Shown: positions 17,538 through 25,167 of the stretch, one piece after another | How the letters are laid out: the number at the start of each line of letters is the position of its first letter | Numbering within the stretch: position 1 is the stretch's first letter | From: Terriglobales bacterium | GTDB lineage: Bacteria; Acidobacteriota; Terriglobia; Terriglobales; Acidobacteriaceae | Assembly (NCBI GenBank): GCA_025936825.1 | Contig: JAICSO010000013.1 | Coordinates: forward strand, 62,001 to 126,000 | Reading direction: 5' to 3' | Length of the DNA: 64,000 bases | Notes under the pieces: generated by a model | The model's database searches: none | What the model was told of the DNA's origin: nothing | The model's input: the letters and a program-made list of their open reading frames with translations, nothing else | Translations under genes and position numbers: made by a program

Positions 17538-19004
17538 ATGGCAACCAAGAAAGTGAAATCCGGGTCGCGCATAGCGCGCGGCGCGGCTGAATCTGTGCCC
17601 ACATCCATCGCGATCGCCATCATGGCGGCCGGTAAGGGAACGCGGCTCAAATCCAAACATCCGAAGGTCCTCCATGAAGTTGGCGGGAAGCCGCTGCTGG
17701 CACACGTCATCGCGGCCGCCGCCCAAGTTGTCGCTCCGGAGCACGTATTCGTGATCATCGGGCATGAGGCGGATCGTGTGCGCGATGCGGTCCGGACAAC
17801 CGGAGTCAACTTCGTCCGCCAGGAACCGCAACGGGGGACCGGGCACGCTCTGATGTGCGCAGCGCCAAGTCTCTCCGCTTACGACCACGTGATCGTCCTT
17901 TCCGGCGACGCGCCGCTGATCAAGTCAGAGACTATCAAACGCTTGCTTGAGTTCCACCTGCAGAAGAAAGCCGCGATGACAATCCTGAGTGCGAAACTCA
18001 GCGACCCTACCGGCTATGGCCGCGTGATTCGCAAAGGGAAGTCCGACGAGGTTCAGGCAATCGTTGAAGAAAAGTCATGCAAGCCTGCACAAAAGAAGAT
18101 TCAGGAGATCAATTCGGGGTTCTACGCGTTTTCGGTGAAAGGGCTGTTCGACAACATCGAGCGTCTCACCACCGCGAATGCGCATGGCGAGTACTACCTC
18201 ACGGATATGGCTGAGGTTCTGCGGAAAGCAAGACAGCGAGTGGCCGTGATTCCGACGGAGAATCCATCGGAGATCCTGGGCAGCAACACGCGCGCTGAAC
18301 TGGTCGACCTTGATCGAACCTTCCGCCGCGAGAAAGCTTCGGCCTTGATGGCTGCCGGCGTGACCATTTTTTATCCCGACACCTGCGTGATTGATGCCGA
18401 GGTGGAGGCCGGGCCGGACACCGTCATCGAGCCGTTTGTCCAGTTGCTGGGGCGTACCAAGATAGGTGGCGGCTGCCGCATCCGCTCTTATTCCGTGATC
18501 GCAAACTCAGAGATTGGCGATGGTGTGCTTGTACGGCCTGGATGTGTGATGGAGAACGCTAAAGTAGCCGCTGGCGCGTTGCTCGGGCCGTACTCGCACC
18601 TGCGGCCGGGAAGCGAAATTGGCGAAGGTGCTCACGTGGGAAATTTTGTCGAAACCAAGAAAGCGAAGTTGGGGCGAGGCTCCAAAGCCAACCATCTTAC
18701 TTATCTGGGCGACGCCGAAATCGGCGCAGGCGTGAATATCGGCGCAGGTACCATCACCTGCAACTACGACGGCGTGCATAAGCACACCACGGTGATCGAA
18801 GATGGCGTTTTTGTCGGAAGCGACTCAACGCTGGTCGCGCCGGTGAAACTAGGGAAGGGGGCCTACGTGGCTGCGGCTTCGTGCATCACCCAGGACGTAC
18901 CCGAAGATTCCCTCGCGCTTGGCCGCTCTCGCCAGATCGTTAAGGAGCAGTGGGCCAAGCAGAAACGCAGCGCTGCACACGCAGACGCCAAAGTTTCCAA
19001 ATAA
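17538..19004 (+). CDS. glmU: Bifunctional UDP-GlcNAc pyrophosphorylase / GlcN-1-P acetyltransferase
   Basis: 488 residues, about 30 more than the usual length, mostly from a basic N-terminal extension of roughly 25 residues. The uridyltransferase half starts at IAIMAAGKGTRLKSKHPK and includes GTGHALM and SGDAPL. The C-terminal half is a left-handed beta-helix of hexapeptide repeats with the acetyltransferase signature NFVETKKAKLG, KANHLTYLGD (catalytic His) and GAGTITCNYDG. It makes UDP-N-acetylglucosamine in two steps, for peptidoglycan and outer-membrane lipids. It is transcribed alone, with a dyad-rich leader upstream and a long palindrome after the stop. Confidence 0.97.
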   Translation: MATKKVKSGSRIARGAAESVPTSIAIAIMAAGKGTRLKSKHPKVLHEVGGKPLLAHVIAAAAQVVAPEHVFVIIGHEADRVRDAVRTTGVNFVRQEPQRGTGHALMCAAPSLSAYDHVIVLSGDAPLIKSETIKRLLEFHLQKKAAMTILSAKLSDPTGYGRVIRKGKSDEVQAIVEEKSCKPAQKKIQEINSGFYAFSVKGLFDNIERLTTANAHGEYYLTDMAEVLRKARQRVAVIPTENPSEILGSNTRAELVDLDRTFRREKASALMAAGVTIFYPDTCVIDAEVEAGPDTVIEPFVQLLGRTKIGGGCRIRSYSVIANSEIGDGVLVRPGCVMENAKVAAGALLGPYSHLRPGSEIGEGAHVGNFVETKKAKLGRGSKANHLTYLGDAEIGAGVNIGAGTITCNYDGVHKHTTVIEDGVFVGSDSTLVAPVKLGKGAYVAAASCITQDVPEDSLALGRSRQIVKEQWAKQKRSAAHADAKVSK

Positions 19005-19021
19005 TGCTCTTCTTACAGAGA

Positions 19022-19133
19022 TGTCATTCCGAGGAGCGGAGCCATGCGGAACGACGAGGAACCTGCTTTTTCCCGACAGCAGCGGTATCTCCTGCAAGCA
19101 GGTTCCTCGTCGCTGGCGCTGCTCGGAATGACA
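19022..19133. repeat. Long imperfect palindrome (TGTCATTCCGAG family)
   Basis: TGTCATTCCGAG (19022-19033) is mirrored by CTCGGAATGACA (19122-19133), and inside them ACGAGGAACCTGCTT near 19052 pairs with AAGCAGGTTCCTCGT near 19096. The whole 112-nt unit would form one long stem. It follows the glmU stop by 17 nt and may also terminate glmU transcription. From memory, units beginning like this are scattered through acidobacterial genomes; a genome search would confirm it. Confidence 0.8.
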
Positions 19134-19178
19134 TTAGTTAATGGTGAGAGATAGATGTTAAGGCGCCTGTACTCAAAG

Positions 19179-19937
19179 CTACGCCTTCTCTCCTAGGAAC
19201 TCTTTCAATCGCGTCAAACCCGAACGACTCACGGGCAGCCGGCTGCCGTCGCTCAGAATCGCAATGTGCGAATCTTTTCCGTAAGGTTCCAGCCTCGATA
19301 CGCGCTCCAAGTTCACCAGATACGAGCGATGTACCCGCACAAAATTCTTCGGATCGAGTGACGCTTCCAAACTCGAAATCGTCTGCTGCTTTAGGTACTT
19401 CTTGCCTTGGCTGGCCAACGCGACGTAATCGTCCTGTGCCTCGGCATAGTCGAGTTTCGCGGCAGGGAAGATGTGCACGCGGGTTCCGTCTTTCACCACG
19501 ATTCGTTCGGCGAACTCGGCCGAGCGGGCCGCCGCAGCCAGTTGATCCGGCCCAGCAGCGGGCTTCTTCCCGATCCGTTCCTTCGCTCGCAGCAGAGCGT
19601 CGTTCAACCTTTCTGCCCGAAACGGCTTCAGCAGATAATCAACGGCGTGGACTTCAAACGCGCGGATCGCATGCTCGTCGTAGGCGGTGGCAAAAATCAC
19701 GGCTACTTCAGAACCAATCAACTCCAGCACCTCGAATCCATCTAGCTTCGGCATCTGCACATCGAGAAACATGAGATCCGGCTTGAGCTCGGCCACGGAC
19801 TTCACGGCATCGAAGCCGTTGGCACACTCGCCCACAATTTCGATTTCGGGATGCGTTTTCAGCATCTCGCGGATCACCTGACGCGCGAGATCCTCGTCAT
19901 CCACGATGATGGCGCGAATTGTTGCGTTCTCTTTCAT
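19179..19937 (-). CDS. LytTR-family response regulator
   Basis: 252 residues. Residues 1-120 are a receiver (IVDDEDLARQV, phosphoacceptor Asp in LMFLDVQMP, Lys in YLLKPF). A linker leads to a LytTR DNA-binding domain from about 150 (FPAAKLDYAEAQDDYV, NFVRVHRSYLVNLERV, LPVSRSGLTRLKEFLG). Family members (LytR, AlgR, AgrA) bind direct repeats upstream of target promoters. The ATG overlaps the kinase stop codon (ATGA), so the two are translationally coupled. It is the last gene of a four-gene operon with LiaF-like membrane proteins. Confidence 0.95.
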   Translation of the reverse strand: MKENATIRAIIVDDEDLARQVIREMLKTHPEIEIVGECANGFDAVKSVAELKPDLMFLDVQMPKLDGFEVLELIGSEVAVIFATAYDEHAIRAFEVHAVDYLLKPFRAERLNDALLRAKERIGKKPAAGPDQLAAAARSAEFAERIVVKDGTRVHIFPAAKLDYAEAQDDYVALASQGKKYLKQQTISSLEASLDPKNFVRVHRSYLVNLERVSRLEPYGKDSHIAILSDGSRLPVSRSGLTRLKEFLGEKA

Positions 19938-20989
19938 GCAGTCTGTGCCGGGAGTTGCATCGATACTTGAAAGCGCCCTTCTCCTGCGGTCACGTCGAAC
20001 TTCGCGCGACTGGCGTACATCGCGTCTACGCGCTGGCGTACGTTCTTTAATCCAATATTCGCGCCGCTCCGCCGAGGCGCTTCCGGATCGAAATTGTTTT
20101 CCACTTTGATCGCGAGCAGTCCAGGCGTGCCGTTATTGATCTCCAGTCGGATCCACCCGCCCTCGGTGAGCGTTGCAATCCCGTGCCGGATCGCATTCTC
20201 GACCAACGGTTGAAGCAGCAGAGGAGGCACCGAGTACAGCAGTGTCCCCGGCTCGATGCTCTCCTCCAGCTTCAACCTCGCGCCGAATCGCATCTTCTCT
20301 ACCGACAAATAGGCATGGATCAGATCCATTTCTTCCTGGAGCGTGATTTGAGACCTCTCGCCTAAACCAAGCGTCTTGCGCAAAAATTCTGCCAGACGGA
20401 TGCACATCTCGCGCGCAGTCGCCGGATCACTGGACGTCAGTGCGCTGATTGAATTCAAGCAATTAAAAATGAAGTGCGGGTTGACCTGCGTCTTGAGAGC
20501 CTTCAGTTCGGACTCGCGCGCCAGCGACTGTGCTTCTATTTCCCGTCTGGCCGCTTCGTGTGCGGCTTCGTTCGAGAGCAGGATGTAAAACAATGCGACG
20601 ACCAGCAGGTAAAGGAACACTCCGCTGCCGAGCAACAAGGGATTCACTCGGCTCACTTGATGGTCAAGTCCCGCGAAGGTCTGAAAAAAGCTGGATAGTG
20701 CAATCGCAAGACCCTTGGCGACCGCAACCCAGACAATACTCGTGATGAGTGCCGCTGCGAGGTGCTTCAGCCACGCCGCGGAATTCGCCGCAGGACTATT
20801 CCGGCAGGAATACCAGGCGGATAAACAAACAATCGCATAGTACAGGCATAAAGGGACCGCCAACGCTGCCGCCCGACCCCAACTCAGCCCGCCGATCGTG
20901 GCGAACAAGTAAACCAGGATCGCCGAGACTGGGCCCCAAGCCGACAAGTACAGCAACAGCCGGCGGAAATTGCTCAGAATCGGATGCAT
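19934..20989 (-). CDS. LytS-type membrane histidine kinase
   Basis: 351 residues. The first 170 carry four or more membrane helices (for example AILVYLFATIGG, ALAVPLCLYYAIVCL, ALITSIVWVAVAKGLAIAL, GVFLYLLVVALFYILL). A coiled segment leads to the His_kinase domain with QVNPHFIFNCLNSI (phospho-His) and then an HATPase with PLLLQPLVENAIRHG and IGLKNVRQRV. This pairs with LytTR regulators, and the 4-nt stop/start overlap with the next gene confirms the pair. It starts 4 nt after the LiaF-like gene, so membrane stress sensing is the likely theme. The ligand is unknown. Confidence 0.94.
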   Translation of the reverse strand: MHPILSNFRRLLLYLSAWGPVSAILVYLFATIGGLSWGRAAALAVPLCLYYAIVCLSAWYSCRNSPAANSAAWLKHLAAALITSIVWVAVAKGLAIALSSFFQTFAGLDHQVSRVNPLLLGSGVFLYLLVVALFYILLSNEAAHEAARREIEAQSLARESELKALKTQVNPHFIFNCLNSISALTSSDPATAREMCIRLAEFLRKTLGLGERSQITLQEEMDLIHAYLSVEKMRFGARLKLEESIEPGTLLYSVPPLLLQPLVENAIRHGIATLTEGGWIRLEINNGTPGLLAIKVENNFDPEAPRRSGANIGLKNVRQRVDAMYASRAKFDVTAGEGRFQVSMQLPAQTA

Positions 20990-20993
20990 GAGC

Positions 20994-21713
20994 CTAGTTC
21001 TTCACCTCGACTCCGCCGAACATGGCCATACCTTTCACGACAAGAGTTTTCGTTGGCTTGGTCGGGTCGGGTTGGAAGTGCCGCGACTTGTCGGTATACC
21101 CGCCAAAAATGCCTACGCCGTGCATCGCAACGAACCAATGCTCGGGAACGATAATTTCGCCGCCACCGAAAAACGCGTTCGCCTCAAGCACGGCAGTGTC
21201 ACCTTGAATGTCGGCATGGCGGAAATCAATTTTGTAGCCTCCAAACATCGCGAACAGCCGGCCGCTTTTGAAGTTCTTGGTGTTGATGTGGCGCTCCGCG
21301 CCTCCGAAAATGTAAGCCGAATCAAATTCTGGACTGTCAGTCTCAGGCACGTCAGGCGAGTTGGAAACTTGAGGCGTGTTCGGGCGCATCAGTACCTGAA
21401 ATAACATGACGATGCCCACGATAATCAGGAACGCAGGCCACAACTGCCATAATTCGACCCGGAGAATACCCATCTGCTGCAGTTGCAGCAGGACGCCCAC
21501 TCCGATCAGAGCCGCTCCAATGGCGCGCCCTCCGGCATAGACGATTTTTACGATCCCGATGACGATGAAAATCAACGGCCAGAAATGAATCGCGAAGTCG
21601 CGCGGCAGGTATCCGAGCTTCTCCAGCAGAAGCACCGTGCCGACGACGATCAGCACTACGCCGCCGACAACTGGGCCTCGATCCGGGCCGATCATGTTGT
21701 CTCTGCAGCTCAT
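20994..21713 (-). CDS. LiaF-like membrane protein (DUF5668 plus LiaF C-terminal type)
   Basis: 239 residues, ATG 21713 with GGAGG 7 nt upstream, overlapping the previous stop by 4 nt (ATGA). The N-terminus has LiaI/LiaF-type membrane hairpins: GGVVLIVVGTVLLLEKLGYL, then FWPLIFIVIGIVKIV, GAALIGVGVLLQLQQMG and LWPAFLIIVGIVMLF. The C-terminal soluble part is beta-rich with repeated F/A-x-FGG (FGGAERHINT, MFGGYKIDF, FFGGGEIIVP, GIFGGYTDKS, MFGGVEVKN), the pattern of the LiaF/VraT-like domain. In Firmicutes LiaF restrains a cell-envelope-stress kinase. Here it sits directly upstream of a LytS-type kinase, so a similar restraining role is a reasonable inference. Confidence 0.85.
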   Translation of the reverse strand: MSCRDNMIGPDRGPVVGGVVLIVVGTVLLLEKLGYLPRDFAIHFWPLIFIVIGIVKIVYAGGRAIGAALIGVGVLLQLQQMGILRVELWQLWPAFLIIVGIVMLFQVLMRPNTPQVSNSPDVPETDSPEFDSAYIFGGAERHINTKNFKSGRLFAMFGGYKIDFRHADIQGDTAVLEANAFFGGGEIIVPEHWFVAMHGVGIFGGYTDKSRHFQPDPTKPTKTLVVKGMAMFGGVEVKN

Positions 21714-22003
21714 CGTGCGCCTCCCGTGGGTACCTCAGATTCCACCACTTGCCTACGGCGGTTCTGCCTTGCGCTGCGCCACCACACCACCACGCCGGCT
21801 ACGATCAGCATGGCCGGCCACCACCACTCAACTACATGCCAATTGACGAAGTTGCCTAAGAATGCCATGGCCGCGGCACGCCACGCGCCCAACCGAGTGT
21901 CCGGCAACAGTGTACTCTGGAGCACTGCCATTCCCGCGAATGCCAGCCCCGCCGCCATGATTGCATCCTGGTTCCACAGTGGGCTTTGCCGATTGCTTGC
22001 CAT
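21710..22003 (-). CDS. Small LiaI-like membrane protein
   Basis: 97 residues from ATG 22003, preferred over the in-frame ATG 22024 because GAGAGGAG lies 7 nt before it. Two membrane segments are seen: AIMAAGLAFAGMAVLQSTL and VEWWWPAMLIVAGVVVWW; the second (WWWPAMLIVAG) matches the DUF5668 hairpin in the next gene. The C-terminus is basic and soluble. Its stop overlaps the next start by 4 nt. It is the first gene of the four-gene operon and probably a partner of the LiaF-like protein. Confidence 0.75.
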   Translation of the reverse strand: MASNRQSPLWNQDAIMAAGLAFAGMAVLQSTLLPDTRLGAWRAAAMAFLGNFVNWHVVEWWWPAMLIVAGVVVWWRSARQNRRRQVVESEVPTGGAR

Positions 22004-22131
22004 CGCCGTTCTCCTCTCCGTCATGAGTAGAAGTTAGCGAGATTGGGTCGGCAACGCCGCTCGAATTCGGCGAATGTCGGGAATTTACCGGCGAATGACG
22101 GCGGCTCCCTTCAAATGATGAGTATTAGCGG

Positions 22132-22186
22132 CTAACCGCAGAGTACGACCAGGTGTCCTTGCGTTCTTTGCGTCCTTTGCGGTTAG
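22132..22186. repeat. Intergenic inverted repeat with GCAAAG words
   Basis: CTAACCGCA (22132-22140) is mirrored by TGCGGTTAG (22178-22186). The right arm, read on the minus strand, is CTAACCGCAAAGGACGCAAA followed by GAACGCAAGG: three near-copies of an ACGCAAAG word. It lies in the 226-nt gap between two divergent genes. It aligns with the repeats at 42.45 and 50.2 kb. Confidence 0.7.
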
Positions 22187-22229
22187 ATTTTGAGTAAAGT
22201 TTGGGAATTGGGATGGACCAGAGGAAGTG

Positions 22230-22766
22230 ATGGCACGGAGAACTGAAACACGGGAACCGGCCTCAGCTCGCGCCAATTTTAGCGATGGCGATCTGTTTTT
22301 TGTAAAAGCTCGCAAGTCCGTTCCCCACGAGTTTGTTCTCGAGGCCCTCGAGCCAGTCTCGCCCTGGACGCGTCCCATGTTCGGTTGCACCGCGATTTAC
22401 GTGGGCGAGAAAATTGTTCTGATTCTCCGCCAGAAGCCCAGCTATGAGCGTGACAACGGTGTCTGGTTGGCAACCGCTCACGGGCACCACGAGAGCCTGC
22501 GCGAGGATTTCCCCAACATGAGATCCATCGAGTTGCTTGGCGAGCCGGTCAGCAACTGGCAGGTCCTGCCAATCGACGCTCCGGACTTTGAAGAATCTGC
22601 CATGCGTGCGTGTGAGCTCGTCATTGCAGGCGACCCGAGAATCGGGAGGGTTCCGAAGTCCAGGAAGCCGACGCAGGGTAAGAAAGCGGCTAAACCAAGC
22701 AAGAAAGCGGCGAAGCCAAGAAGGAACAGTTCGGGCGCAAAAAGCAAACGCGCAACACGCCGTTAA
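22230..22766 (+). CDS. Protein of unknown function, TfoX/YjbR-like core with histone-like basic tail
   Basis: 178 residues from ATG 22230 with AGAGGAA upstream (a GTG directly precedes the ATG). The core of about 130 residues has a pattern reminiscent of the TfoX-N/YjbR fold: MFGCTAIYVGEKIVLIL, GVWLATAHGHHESLREDFP and NWQVLPIDAPDFEESAM; this assignment is tentative. The last 40 residues are a Lys/Ala/Pro/Arg tail (KKAAKPSKKAAKPRR) like that of histone H1-type proteins, which suggests nucleic-acid contact. It stands alone and diverges from the LiaI-like operon. Confidence 0.7.
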   Translation: MARRTETREPASARANFSDGDLFFVKARKSVPHEFVLEALEPVSPWTRPMFGCTAIYVGEKIVLILRQKPSYERDNGVWLATAHGHHESLREDFPNMRSIELLGEPVSNWQVLPIDAPDFEESAMRACELVIAGDPRIGRVPKSRKPTQGKKAAKPSKKAAKPRRNSSGAKSKRATRR

Positions 22767-22793
22767 CTATGCTTGCCACGCTGCACTGACGAT

Positions 22794-24971
22794 TCACTCC
22801 AGCGGCTGCCACGCCCGGCACTGTGAAGCAAGCAACGGTGCAGTGAGCGGCGCCTCGACTTTGAAACGGACAACTCCGTCTGACGTTGCGCAAAAGTTCT
22901 TGGTTCCTGCCGCGGCGGCTACCGGCGTGGCGACGGCCACAAACTCCTGGCACATAAGCTTCGGGCACACTGGGGAAAACGTAAACTTATAGCCCGATTT
23001 TTCGCACCATGTTCCGGCTGTGCAGTTTGGCTTAGCGAAGTTGAAGTCAATAAGGCCCGCATGCTTCGGAGTTACCGCATTCGATTGTGCTGGGTCGACT
23101 CCCAGCGAGGCCAGATCTTTTGCGTATCCCCGCGCGGGATAAGTTTCTTGATACGTAACCTGCGCCGTGACCATCGTCCGCAAACTTGCGGCCGCAGATG
23201 CTTCGTTGGCCGAGTTCTTGGCGCGCAGCAGATTCGGGAGCGCCACCGCCCCGGCGACCAATATCGTGCTGAGATCCACCGCCTGGCTCATGCTTGCACC
23301 GCGAATTGTGGTCTCATCCGCGTACGCCACCGTTACGGCTGGACTGCTCGCCAAGCCCTGGAAAATTGAATTGCCGAGTTCAGGTGACAGGCGTGACAAC
23401 TGCATTCCCATGAGTTTCAACACATCCTGGTAATACAGCGCGGAAGCTCGCGTTGAATGTCCCGGAGGCAGCGATGCCAGGAAGTTGGGCGACTTAGCCA
23501 AAGATCCACCTTGACGATGGATCCGGACGGCATCGCGGACACTTGCGTCACTCGATCCAATAATCAAGTAGCCGTCCGCGAACGCATAGCCGATTTGCAT
23601 AGGCTTGGCTTGCGAAGGCACCGTCAGGCTGTGATAGGTGATTCCGTCTTCTTGCGACACCTGCGCCCGCATTGGGGCCATCGCCAGCAACTTTGTGAAC
23701 GTTTGCTGCACGCGCGCGGCGTCATTAACCTGGAGAATCGCCCTCCACGCCGGCTGTTCTTTTTCAAGGCTGTCTATTTCGAGTGTGATCTCTCCTCCGA
23801 GTTGGCTGAGCACATCATCCTTCAGATTTATCCCGAGCCCCTGTTGCATCTGGTCCATTTGCGCAAAGGCATTCGGGTTCGCGGCCGTAGCGAAAGCCTG
23901 GATCTCGTCGAAAATGCTACCCAGGTTCTTCAGCCCGATGCTGGCGACGAGAATCGCTTGTGGCGAGGCAAAGTCCAGGCTGCCCAGATCGCGAGGGGAC
24001 GCCAGCCACGAGGCCAGACCTCGCCGAGGACGCGTGAAACTCAGTTCGCCTTCGCTGCTGGGCTGCCCCGGAAGCCCACGGTGTTTCCACACCGCATACT
24101 TCATGTCCGCGAAACCGGTCTGCTGGAGCATCTGGCTCTGTTGCGGAGGAATCGGCGCTTGGCTCAGGATGGTTTGCAGGTCAGCGCCTGCAATGACTGC
24201 GGCGCCGCCCTTATAACTTTGTTGTAACCGCTCTCCGAACTCCGTTGACACAAATTCGTGTTTTCCCGTGTCCAGATGACGGCTGAAATTGCGCACTGTC
24301 TCCAGGTCGGGACCCGCAATGACAAAATCCGGCCTCACGAGTACGGTGAGCTGTCGCGGCGTGGATTCAGTCGCCGACAACAACTCTGATTTGTCGAGGA
24401 CTCGCACCGCAGGCTTTGAACCCGCGGACGCGACTTGAATTGCGAAGTCCAGTGCCGGTTTCAGTCCGGGTTTCCGAATTTCGGCCAGCAATACCACATT
24501 GGGCGGTTTCGATTGGTTCAACGATCCCGCGATCACAATTTCGTCGCCTATGTACTGCGCAAGGTTGCTGGCGGCTTCGATGCCCATTTCAAACTGTGGA
24601 CCTTTCTTCGCCATCTCGGGGCTGTGCCACCACTCGCGTAAAGCCGGACGCGATTCGCGCTCCTCGCGAAAAATCTTCAGAGCTTGTTTAGCAGCATCAC
24701 CATAGTTGGGAATAGCCGCGTAAAAAACGGTCGACTGGGGTAGTAACGTCAACAACCGCCTTTCCTGCCGAGGAGTCGGAAGCACCACGTCTTTTTGCAG
24801 CCGGATATAGACTTCGCCCAAGTCATTCGTCGGGTACTTCGCGAGTTGTTTCATTGGTTCGGCAGATGGCGCTTCGTTCGTTTTGCGCTGGGCGAAAACC
24901 GAAATGGAAACTAAGAAAAGTAAAACTACAACGCCAGTCAACCGGCGCATGGAAGATGTCAGGCGATTCAT
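22794..24971 (-). CDS. Secreted protein with a type IV pilin-like C-terminal domain
   Basis: 725 residues from ATG 24971, chosen because it opens with a signal peptide (LTGVVVLLFLVSISVFAQ). Residues about 40-560 are a large periplasmic part resembling DUF3352-type proteins (LLPQSTVFYAAIPNY, LAQYIGDEIVIAG, DDVLSQLGGEITLEI, YAFADGYLIIGSSDASV). From about 568 the sequence becomes pilin-like: ILVAGAVALPNLLRAK, NSANEASAAASLRTM, VTYQETYP, GYAKDLASLG, then Cys pairs and a C-terminal strand region. The prepilin cleavage motif (G then FTLIE) is missing, so it should not be processed as a pilin. Function unknown. Confidence 0.78.
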   Translation of the reverse strand: MNRLTSSMRRLTGVVVLLFLVSISVFAQRKTNEAPSAEPMKQLAKYPTNDLGEVYIRLQKDVVLPTPRQERRLLTLLPQSTVFYAAIPNYGDAAKQALKIFREERESRPALREWWHSPEMAKKGPQFEMGIEAASNLAQYIGDEIVIAGSLNQSKPPNVVLLAEIRKPGLKPALDFAIQVASAGSKPAVRVLDKSELLSATESTPRQLTVLVRPDFVIAGPDLETVRNFSRHLDTGKHEFVSTEFGERLQQSYKGGAAVIAGADLQTILSQAPIPPQQSQMLQQTGFADMKYAVWKHRGLPGQPSSEGELSFTRPRRGLASWLASPRDLGSLDFASPQAILVASIGLKNLGSIFDEIQAFATAANPNAFAQMDQMQQGLGINLKDDVLSQLGGEITLEIDSLEKEQPAWRAILQVNDAARVQQTFTKLLAMAPMRAQVSQEDGITYHSLTVPSQAKPMQIGYAFADGYLIIGSSDASVRDAVRIHRQGGSLAKSPNFLASLPPGHSTRASALYYQDVLKLMGMQLSRLSPELGNSIFQGLASSPAVTVAYADETTIRGASMSQAVDLSTILVAGAVALPNLLRAKNSANEASAAASLRTMVTAQVTYQETYPARGYAKDLASLGVDPAQSNAVTPKHAGLIDFNFAKPNCTAGTWCEKSGYKFTFSPVCPKLMCQEFVAVATPVAAAAGTKNFCATSDGVVRFKVEAPLTAPLLASQCRAWQPLE

Positions 24972-25167
24972 TGCGTACCCCGTGCGAGATAAATTCAGGA
25001 TAGCAACTGACATACGCAGCGCACAGTATCTTCCGGTAATCGCCGATTTGCACGAAAGCCTGTGGCCAATAGATAACATGACAAATAAGTCAGGAGCGTG
25101 CCGCTATTGAACAGGGACAAACTGCTGCGTAGTATTGAACCTAAGTTGTTGGGCTTGAGGAGACGTA

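Noticed and set aside
23457-24227. 256-codon plus-strand frame opposite the pilin-fusion gene
   Set aside because: Arg/His-rich product typical of an antisense shadow; no domain and no start signal.
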